Assembly: GCA_964524755.1 (NCBI GenBank)
Contig: CAZGDR010000083.1
Coordinates: 1-5,236 of the forward strand
DNA from: JAQVOO01 sp964524755
Lineage (GTDB): Bacteria; Spirochaetota; Spirochaetia; Sphaerochaetales; Sphaerochaetaceae
DNA: 5,236 bases
Direction: 5' to 3'
Below are positions 1-4,682 of the stretch, piece after piece. Under the pieces are notes generated by a model. It had not been told where the DNA came from, did not search any database, and worked only from the letters and a program-made list of their open reading frames with translations. Numbering within the stretch: the stretch's first letter is position 1; each line of letters opens with the position of its first letter. Both the position numbers and the translations under genes were made by a program.

Positions 1-995
1 ACTAACGGTTTTGTTTTGCCATGAATGGCACGAACCACATCTTCAATCTGTCGGGCAAAGAGGTAGATAGTCGGATCCTTAAGTGTCTTATAGAACGCTT
101 CATCCTGTTGGACGAAAGTTGCTAATAACGCTTGTTCTCCTTCAATGGTCCAAAGATCATTGATCGGAGCATTCACCTCATCTTTGTCCCCACCGGCGAT
201 GAACATCGGACCACGATCGGCTAATACCCCCACTGAGGCTCCACTGGAACCGTGGACATGCACTTTAGTGTAAATACCAGGCTTCTGTGAATTACTTACT
301 AGAATGGACGCCATTCCTCCGTTAGCGAAGCGAACAGTGGCTACTGCAGTATCTTCAACTTCGATATAGGGGTGGTTTACATTATCCCATTCCGCATGAA
401 CACGAGTAACAGGCCCCATAAACCATTGCATGAGATCTATATGGTGAGAAGCTTGGTTAATAACGATACCACCACCTTCACTATCCCATTTTCCACGCCA
501 CGGATCACTCTCGTAATATTCCTGATCCCGCCACCCATACACAGTAACTTGAGCGATGGCAGGAGTTCCAAGTTTTCCACTATCTATGGCTTCACGGATG
601 CGCATACAGGCCGGAATCCAACGACGCTGACTGACCACTGAAAGAACCTTACCAGCTTGTTCCGCTGCCAAAATCATATCTGTACATTCAGCCTCATTCA
701 ACGCCATTGGCTTTTCAACTAAAACATGACACCCTGCAGCGAATGCAGCCAGTGCATCCGCGTGGTGTTGAGGATGAGGTGTCGCAATGATAACTGCATC
801 TACGTGATCTAGTTCCACCATTTCGGCTACCGTCTCACGACTTGCAACACCCCATTGAGCGGCAAATTCATCTCGACGGGAAGCATTTCGACCACACACA
901 GCTACCAGTGAAGCCTTCGATGCCTCAAGTAAAGCTTGAGCATGCACTTGGGCCACTTTCCCATAACCTATGAGACCAAACCGTATAGTATCCAT
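1..995 (-). CDS. Gfo/Idh/MocA-family NAD(P)-dependent oxidoreductase (3' end outside window)
   Basis: A reading frame of 331 codons is open from ATG at 995 to the left edge with no stop. Residues 7-15 (GLIGYGKVA) form the Rossmann dinucleotide-binding glycine motif. TPHPQHHADA (72-81) and the family EKP signature (Glu94-Lys95-Pro96) follow; the lysine is normally catalytic. The C-terminal substrate domain shows GGGIVINQASHHID (174-187), matching the family GGG-x7-H-x2-D pattern, with His184 and Asp187 as likely active-site residues. Members are cytosolic and oxidise or reduce sugars, inositols or sugar acids; the substrate cannot be read here. Length suggests only about 20-50 residues are missing. 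The start is supported by GAGGGAGG five bases upstream. It lies 45 bp after the sugar kinase stop with no promoter visible between, so the two are probably co-transcribed and share a sugar or sugar-acid pathway. Family assignment is firm; substrate is unknown. Confidence 0.93.
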   Translation of the reverse strand, partial: MDTIRFGLIGYGKVAQVHAQALLEASKASLVAVCGRNASRRDEFAAQWGVASRETVAEMVELDHVDAVIIATPHPQHHADALAAFAAGCHVLVEKPMALNEAECTDMILAAEQAGKVLSVVSQRRWIPACMRIREAIDSGKLGTPAIAQVTVYGWRDQEYYESDPWRGKWDSEGGGIVINQASHHIDLMQWFMGPVTRVHAEWDNVNHPYIEVEDTAVATVRFANGGMASILVSNSQKPGIYTKVHVHGSSGASVGVLADRGPMFIAGGDKDEVNAPINDLWTIEGEQALLATFVQQDEAFYKTLKDPTIYLFARQIEDVVRAIHGKTKPL

Positions 996-1000
996 TGTAT

Positions 1001-1008
1001 CCTCCCTC
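1001..1008 (-). promoter_or_regulatory. Ribosome binding site of the oxidoreductase gene
   Basis: On the minus strand this reads GAGGGAGG, five bases before the ATG at 995. It is a near-consensus Shine-Dalgarno sequence and fixes the start codon. The rest of the 45-bp gap (996-1040) is AT-rich and shows no promoter or terminator. Confidence 0.85.
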
Positions 1009-1040
1009 GAAAATCGTTGCCAAATTCTCTTAATTTTTAC

Positions 1041-1396
1041 TTAACGCTGAATCCTAGCAGATCCACCTTTTGCAAAAGCTTCNNNNNNNNNNNNNNNNNN
1101 NNNNNNNNNNNNNNNNNNNNNNNNNNNNNNNNNNNNNNNNNNNNNNNNNNNNNNNNNNNNNNNNNNNNNNNNNNNNNNNNNNCAACAGCTGTTTTTTGGC
1201 CAAAAGCTCGGGCTAGGTTTGCGGCAACATTAAATTCTCCCCCCGAAACATGCATATCATACTGACTAGCATATTCAAATGGAATAATTCCTGGATCGAG
1301 CCGTGTTACCAAAGCTCCTAAGGTAATAAGATCGTATGGTTTCTCTTGAACTGTACGTTCAACCACTTTTGATGCTGGAACTTGTAATTTCCCCAT
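1041..1396 (-). CDS. PfkB-family sugar kinase (2-keto-3-deoxygluconate kinase-like), interrupted by assembly gap
   Basis: Only the two ends are readable. The start is ATG at 1396, with AGGAGG six bases upstream. The N-terminal 71 residues include DLITLGALVTRLDPG (22-36) and VSGGEFNVAANLARAFG (50-66). The latter is the PfkB sugar-binding signature with the diglycine and the NxAxxLA pattern. After the gap, the frame GAA GCT TTT up to TAA at 1043-1041 gives EAFAKGGSARIQR. From memory this resembles the C-terminus of KDG-kinase-like proteins. PfkB kinases phosphorylate a sugar or sugar acid with ATP in the cytosol. Usual lengths of about 310-370 residues mean some 230-290 residues are hidden, including the GAGD catalytic motif, so activity cannot be judged. 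The gene follows rpiR and precedes the oxidoreductase, which fits a sugar-acid operon. Substrate is inferred only. Confidence 0.85.
1083..1182. other. Assembly gap of 100 N inside the sugar kinase gene
   Basis: Exactly 100 consecutive N, the usual placeholder for a gap of unknown size. Taken literally it would put the kinase start and its likely TAA in different frames and leave a protein of under 120 residues. The true gap is probably about 700-870 bp, judged from normal PfkB length. Confidence 0.97.
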
Positions 1397-1402
1397 ATAA
1401 AT

Positions 1403-1408
1403 CCTCCT
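1403..1408 (-). promoter_or_regulatory. Ribosome binding site of the sugar kinase gene
   Basis: The minus strand reads AGGAGG, a perfect Shine-Dalgarno core, six bases before the ATG at 1396. It decides the start over the in-frame ATG further upstream at 1432, which lies inside the promoter and has no ribosome binding site. Confidence 0.88.
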
Positions 1409-1412
1409 GACG

Positions 1413-1433
1413 ATTGGTAGGTATTCTACCAAT
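1413..1433. promoter_or_regulatory. Perfect inverted repeat, candidate operator of the kinase-oxidoreductase operon
   Basis: ATTGGTAG (1413-1420) and CTACCAAT (1426-1433) are exact reverse complements separated by five bases. The repeat covers the -10 box of the proposed kinase promoter and ends four bases before the ribosome binding site. That position suits repression by occlusion. The adjacent RpiR-type regulator is the obvious candidate binder, but that pairing is inferred. In the transcript the same bases could form a short hairpin beside the ribosome binding site. Confidence 0.6.
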
Positions 1434-1452
1434 TCAATAATAATAATGGCAA
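1423..1452 (-). promoter_or_regulatory. Promoter of the kinase-oxidoreductase operon
   Basis: On the minus strand TTGCCA (1447-1452, five of six matches to TTGACA) is followed after 18 bases by TAGAAT (1423-1428, five of six matches to TATAAT). The start of transcription would fall near 1416, giving a leader of about 20 bases that holds the AGGAGG site. The -35 box lies only 14 bp after the rpiR stop codon. Confidence 0.6.
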
Positions 1453-1465
1453 ATTTCCTATTGCC

Positions 1466-2332
1466 TTAGGTTTTTCTTTTTGCAATAACATCTCGCATCG
1501 CATCAAGATGCGTAACCGCATCCACTCCTAACTTTCTCAGTAGGGCAACATATAATACATCAATAATTACCTGTTGTGTAATTCTAGCCGAAAAGGCTTC
1601 AGAAACAAAGCCACTACTGGCTACAGCGACTGGGAGTATCACAGTGGCAATACGGGCAAGGCAGGAACGAGCACCTGTTGTCACCGTAATTATTGGACAA
1701 TCTCGTGAACGTAACTCCTCGGCGATAGCAATCGTGTCCATATTAGTTCCCGAATGTGAGAAGAGTAGGGCCACAGACTCTTTTGAACTCTGACTGGCCA
1801 ACATTAGCTGTAGATGATAATCCTCAGCAATGACACAATTCAACCCTGTGCGGACAAATTTATGGAAAGCATCCTGAGCAACAATGTTAGAACCTCCAAG
1901 CCCAAAGATGAGCACCTTTTGTGCATTACACATCAGAGAAGCCACCTGTTCAACAGCTTTTCGATCAAGAATATCTTTTGTTAAAGCTAAGGAACTCATT
2001 GCATTGCCAAATACTAGTTCGATATCATCGGCATCACTGTCGATACTCGATTCATAGACCCGCAAAGCAGGCCCAATAGCCTCTGTTGCAAGAGCAATGC
2101 GAAATCGTTGATACCCACTATAACCCAGTTTGCGTACAAAGCGAACGAGCGTAGATTCGGAAATACCTATCTCTTCTGCTAGTTGATCGATACTGGGGTG
2201 AACTGCATTAGCCGGATTAGAGAGAATATGGTCAGCAATAATTTTTTCTTTGGCACTAAAGCGATCGTACATAGTTTTAATAGTATAAATACAGCCAGAG
2301 TCTAATAGATGGGGTTGCTCAAAATTTTCCAT
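1466..2332 (-). CDS. RpiR-family transcriptional regulator with SIS domain
   Basis: This 288-residue protein has the full RpiR layout and normal family length. Residues 14-37 match the family N-terminus (YDRFSAKEKIIADHIL). Residues 47-77 form the helix-turn-helix (SIDQLAEEIGISESTLVRF, then RKLGYSGYQRF). Residues about 126-260 form a SIS sugar-isomerase fold with GLGGSN (144-149) and SHSGTN (192-197), the phosphosugar-binding loops. Such proteins bind DNA as dimers or tetramers and respond to phosphorylated sugars. The PfkB kinase and oxidoreductase immediately downstream are the likely targets. I chose ATG 2332 over the TTG six bases upstream at 2338 because the TTG abuts the -10 box and would not be transcribed. 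No ribosome binding site precedes either codon, so leaderless translation is likely. Family is secure; the effector is unknown. Confidence 0.93.
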   Translation of the reverse strand: MENFEQPHLLDSGCIYTIKTMYDRFSAKEKIIADHILSNPANAVHPSIDQLAEEIGISESTLVRFVRKLGYSGYQRFRIALATEAIGPALRVYESSIDSDADDIELVFGNAMSSLALTKDILDRKAVEQVASLMCNAQKVLIFGLGGSNIVAQDAFHKFVRTGLNCVIAEDYHLQLMLASQSSKESVALLFSHSGTNMDTIAIAEELRSRDCPIITVTTGARSCLARIATVILPVAVASSGFVSEAFSARITQQVIIDVLYVALLRKLGVDAVTHLDAMRDVIAKRKT

Positions 2333-2338
2333 GATCAA

Positions 2339-2367
2339 AGTATACTATGAAAATAATATTCATGCAA
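2339..2367 (-). promoter_or_regulatory. Promoter of rpiR, predicted leaderless transcript
   Basis: The minus strand reads TTGCAT (2362-2367), 17 bases, then TATACT (2339-2344). Six bases separate the -10 box from the A of ATG 2332, so transcription should begin at or next to the start codon. TTGACG (2380-2385) is an alternative -35 element but has no well-spaced -10 partner. The gap between the two genes (2333-2451) otherwise holds only AT-rich sequence with no clear terminator for the gene upstream. Confidence 0.5.
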
Positions 2368-2451
2368 ATGAAATAAAGACGTCAAAAATGAAAAATGGGT
2401 ATCAGATAGCTTTTTCTAGTCACGAAACAGCCAAATCATGAGTATCGCCTC

Positions 2452-4023
2452 TCAGGGGAGCATCCGTACGGTTGCTCTCTCTTCAATTCGTTTTGAAAAT
2501 TCCCGTAATTTCTGTAAAACATACTCTTTATTTCGTTCTCGTTTGGGAATACGTGCCGATTCCTGATGTATAAAACTCATTACTGCATTAATTAAATCCT
2601 TCTGTTCAGAAATAAAGACAAATTTTGGATTACCATGTTTAAATACTAACATCCCTGAATTCTTCACAGCAAAAAGCTGAACCGTTTGAATCATATGTTT
2701 TTGCGGCAGAATACAGATTTCTAAATTCTCATATGTTTCTAACAACCTGATCAGGCCCTGTAGATGGGCATGGTATTCCATAGGGAGATAGGTAAACTGC
2801 TTTTGAGCGAGCAGTTCTGGAATCAGGGCTGTTACATAACCTTTAAGTACATCAGTTATGCGGGGAAGGCTCATGATGAGCTGAAATTTCTTGTGCAACA
2901 GATGAGAGTGGGTAAGAAGAACGCGCTGCTCTTGTTGTAAAAGGATAGTTCTCCGATCTTTTTCAGAAACAGCATTACGCAGTAACATAGACTCAAGCAA
3001 CGGTACAGGCATTCCCATTAACAATAAACTTTGCATACTGACACCATTACCTTGGGCCTTAGTGAAAAATGATATTTGTTGATCTATGTAATAGCGAGTA
3101 TCGCCCCCTGTGAAGGCACGTACTAAAGGCTTGCAAAGTTTAAGTTGGGCCTCAAATGAGAGCTTGGCATCTTGGACTAATGATGGGTCTGTACTATAGG
3201 AGTAGTGAATAGTCCCCTCCTGTTCTCCTCGGATACTCGTTGAAGAGATAACTGCCAGATCTTCCAAAACAAATGCCGTATGGTTAAACATATCATCCCG
3301 TTTTTCAGGATAATAATAACTGGTGATAGCCCCACTCATATAGAAGGGGAGCCAGTGTTGCACAGCAAGCGAGAGACTATTAACCTCACGCGTCAACGTA
3401 TGGACAATCTCAATTTTGGTCCCTTTTTGAATACAGGTATGCATGAGAGAGCTCCATTGCTTTACATACTCAGGGTCTCCTAAAATCCAATCCAACGATT
3501 CATCACTATACAAAAGGAGCCGTTTATAGATTTTTTCAGAATTAATTGCCTGTAAAAGTAGTTTCGTTGTAGCCGAGCGTAACCCCTCATAACCATGAAA
3601 GATCTGCGCTTGCACCTGTTTCCCAAATGGCTCGTTTGGTAGAGGCACCTCTTTGGAAGGAATTACGTTATTTTCAATACTACCAATATTATCGAGCAGT
3701 GTTTCAATCGAATGGGTACTAATTTTGGGCTCATTCGCGAGCCAGCGAATGATATACGAAGCAATCGTCGTCTCATTTACATTTTTATCTTCTAAGTTAT
3801 ACCCAGTCAACTCTAAAAGAGCTACACGTTGATAATCATGTTTGGCCTGTGAAGCAAAAAAATTACCGATGAGCGGAATATAGCGTGAATTCTCCGCCGG
3901 CTCCCGCTCTCCCGTTCTCCACCGACTGACTAGAGAAGGATCCACATCTAACGCATCAGCGAGATGTGTGTTGGTAGTGTTTGCCATTTTCATTAATAGA
4001 TGAAATTTTTTGTTGAAACGCAT
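2452..4023 (-). CDS. Large helix-turn-helix (XRE-like) regulator with uncharacterised C-terminal domain
   Basis: This is a 523-residue protein. Residues 15-42 hold a Cro/C1-type helix-turn-helix (HLADALDVDPSLVSRWRTGE at 20-39), typical of DNA-binding regulators. Residues 60-130 look helical. From about 165 onward comes a mixed alpha/beta region with KIEIVHTLTREVNS (203-216) and HWLPFYMSG (223-231). The C-terminus is basic. I recall similar large HTH proteins in clostridia but know no function, and the C-terminal part matches no domain I can name. No signal peptide or membrane span is seen, so it is cytosolic. ATG 4023 is chosen because AGGAAGGG lies seven bases upstream; the TTG at 4029 would almost touch that site. 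It is divergent from the deaminase operon and is its likely regulator, and perhaps its own. The ligand may be a nucleoside, base or sugar phosphate, which is conjecture. Confidence 0.88.
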   Translation of the reverse strand: MRFNKKFHLLMKMANTTNTHLADALDVDPSLVSRWRTGEREPAENSRYIPLIGNFFASQAKHDYQRVALLELTGYNLEDKNVNETTIASYIIRWLANEPKISTHSIETLLDNIGSIENNVIPSKEVPLPNEPFGKQVQAQIFHGYEGLRSATTKLLLQAINSEKIYKRLLLYSDESLDWILGDPEYVKQWSSLMHTCIQKGTKIEIVHTLTREVNSLSLAVQHWLPFYMSGAITSYYYPEKRDDMFNHTAFVLEDLAVISSTSIRGEQEGTIHYSYSTDPSLVQDAKLSFEAQLKLCKPLVRAFTGGDTRYYIDQQISFFTKAQGNGVSMQSLLLMGMPVPLLESMLLRNAVSEKDRRTILLQQEQRVLLTHSHLLHKKFQLIMSLPRITDVLKGYVTALIPELLAQKQFTYLPMEYHAHLQGLIRLLETYENLEICILPQKHMIQTVQLFAVKNSGMLVFKHGNPKFVFISEQKDLINAVMSFIHQESARIPKRERNKEYVLQKLREFSKRIEERATVRMLP

Positions 4024-4030
4024 AGTCAAT

Positions 4031-4038
4031 CCCTTCCT
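4031..4038 (-). promoter_or_regulatory. Ribosome binding site of the large HTH regulator
   Basis: The minus strand reads AGGAAGGG seven bases before ATG 4023. It leaves only one base before the alternative TTG at 4029, so it settles the start in favour of the ATG. Confidence 0.7.
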
Positions 4039-4049
4039 GTCAGCTAAAG

Positions 4050-4073
4050 CTTCTTAGATAGTATACCAAGAAG
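4050..4073. promoter_or_regulatory. Inverted repeat around the -10 box of the HTH regulator gene
   Basis: CTTCTT (4050-4055) and AAGAAG (4068-4073) are exact reverse complements 12 bases apart. The spacer holds the whole -10 hexamer. This is the position expected of an autorepressor operator, though six-base arms are short enough to occur by chance. Confidence 0.35.
4060..4068 (-). promoter_or_regulatory. Extended -10 promoter of the HTH regulator gene
   Basis: The minus strand reads TGGTATACT: a TGn extension and TATACT (five of six matches to TATAAT). The -35 region at 17 bases is poor (TGGAAC), which is common for extended -10 promoters. Transcription would start near 4053, leaving a leader of about 30 bases with the AGGAAGGG site. 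Confidence 0.5.
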
Positions 4074-4093
4074 TGATAGGGTGTTCCACTAGC

Positions 4094-4106
4094 GGTTTCT
4101 AAAACC
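4094..4106. repeat. Short inverted repeat upstream of the deaminase promoter
   Basis: GGTTT (4094-4098) and AAACC (4102-4106) are exact reverse complements around CTA. The sequence GGTTTCT occurs again at 4133-4139, just before the 8-bp palindrome CTCTAGAG (4138-4145). The first copy lies directly upstream of a proposed -35 box and the second lies just downstream of the -10 box, so they could be paired half-sites for a regulator. Evidence is sequence pattern only. Confidence 0.3.
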
Positions 4107-4107
4107 T

Positions 4108-4135
4108 TTCACAACGGGTACAGGTGTGTTATGGT
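4108..4135 (+). promoter_or_regulatory. Candidate promoter of the deaminase-isomerase operon
   Basis: TTCACA (4108-4113, five of six matches to TTGACA) is followed after 16 bases by TATGGT (4130-4135, four of six matches). The -10 box is weak, as expected if an activator is required. TATAAA at 4146-4151 is too close to the start codon and overlaps the ribosome binding site. Confidence 0.3.
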
Positions 4136-4148
4136 TTCTCTAGAGTAT

Positions 4149-4155
4149 AAAGGAG
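4149..4155 (+). promoter_or_regulatory. Ribosome binding site of the deaminase gene
   Basis: AAAGGAG lies six bases before the ATG at 4162, a strong Shine-Dalgarno match that supports this start. Confidence 0.85.
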
Positions 4156-4161
4156 TTACCA

Positions 4162-4668
4162 ATGGGAACAATTTCAGCAAAACCAACAGCAAAAGATATT
4201 GAATTGCTTTATAGGACAGCTCAGATTGCCACCGAAGCCAGAGCGGCAGGCAACCAACCGTTCGGTGCATTATTAACGGATGCAACGGGAACCATCATCT
4301 TAGAACAAGGCAATGTTGTTGTTACAAAACTCAACGCATGTGGACATGCAGAAACCATGTTGTTGATGTGGGCTTCGCAACTCTATAGCCGGGATTTTTT
4401 AGCGACCTGTTCCCTCTATGCTAGCGTTGAACCGTGTGCGATGTGTAGTGGAGCGCTCTATTGGACCAACGTAGGTCGTCTTGTGTATGGAATAAGTGGG
4501 CGACAACTCCAAGAATTTACTAGAGACAATACTAAACATCCTACCCTAGATCTTCCCTGCCGACAGGTTTTTGATCGTGGGCAAAAAGATATTGTAGTCG
4601 TTGGACCTGTAGATGATCCAGATCTCATCAAACGCATCAGCAAGGACCATGTCCATTTTTGGGCGTAG
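4162..4668 (+). CDS. Nucleoside/nucleobase deaminase (CDA fold, guanine deaminase-like)
   Basis: This 168-residue cytosolic enzyme belongs to the zinc-dependent cytidine/deoxycytidylate deaminase superfamily. His62 and Glu64 in CGHAET (60-65) are the zinc ligand and proton shuttle. Cys92 and Cys95 in EPCAMCSGA (90-98) are the other zinc ligands. QPFGALL (32-38) is typical of the GuaD and cytosine-type branch; tRNA adenosine deaminase TadA usually has a vPvGA version there and TxHAE at the zinc site. The C-terminus ends HVHFW (163-167), like bacterial guanine/nucleoside deaminases. The reaction is hydrolytic removal of an amino group from a base such as guanine, adenine or cytosine, alone or in a nucleoside; which one cannot be read. 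All catalytic residues are present. It is the first gene of an operon with the isomerase-like gene and is divergent from the HTH regulator. Confidence 0.92.
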   Translation: MGTISAKPTAKDIELLYRTAQIATEARAAGNQPFGALLTDATGTIILEQGNVVVTKLNACGHAETMLLMWASQLYSRDFLATCSLYASVEPCAMCSGALYWTNVGRLVYGISGRQLQEFTRDNTKHPTLDLPCRQVFDRGQKDIVVVGPVDDPDLIKRISKDHVHFWA

Positions 4669-4672
4669 AGGA
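4667..4672 (+). promoter_or_regulatory. Ribosome binding site of the eIF2B-like gene, overlapping the deaminase stop
   Basis: AGAGGA overlaps the TAG stop at 4666-4668 of the deaminase gene. It is ten bases from ATG 4683 and four from the in-frame GTG 4677. The overlap suggests translational coupling, and the start stays uncertain by two codons. Confidence 0.55.
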
Positions 4673-4682
4673 ACCTGTGGGT

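Noticed and set aside
372..641. Plus-strand open frame of 89 codons
   Set aside because: It lies wholly inside the oxidoreductase gene on the other strand, has no ribosome binding site and no recognisable motif.
1067..1208. Similar palindromes on both sides of the gap, CTTTTGCAAAAG (1067-1078) and TTTTGGCCAAAA (1194-1205), each followed by GCT
   Set aside because: They were considered as a repeat that broke the assembly. Both are inside coding sequence (AFAKG and AFGQK) and are too short to cause misassembly, so chance codon use is the better explanation.
936..1265. Plus-strand open frame running through the N run
   Set aside because: Its middle third is undetermined sequence and its ends are antisense to the oxidoreductase and kinase genes.
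1447..1465. GGCAA/TTGCC hairpin just after the rpiR stop as an intrinsic terminator
   Set aside because: The stem has five pairs with an eight-base loop and is followed by ATTATTATT, not a T tract. The bases are better explained as the -35 region of the kinase promoter.
2395..2451. Possible terminator after the large HTH gene
   Set aside because: No stable stem followed by a T tract is visible; only short chance matches such as TATCAGATA.
3280..3483. Plus-strand open frame of 67 codons
   Set aside because: It is antisense within the large HTH gene, with no supporting start signal or protein features.
4458..4643. Minus-strand open frame of 61 codons
   Set aside because: It is antisense to the deaminase gene, whose catalytic motifs prove the plus-strand reading.
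4162..4668. tRNA adenosine deaminase (TadA) as identity of the deaminase
   Set aside because: The QPFGA and CGHAET forms of the motifs and the C-terminal HFW fit the GuaD/nucleoside deaminase branch better, and the operon partner suggests metabolism over tRNA modification. Not excluded without a tree.
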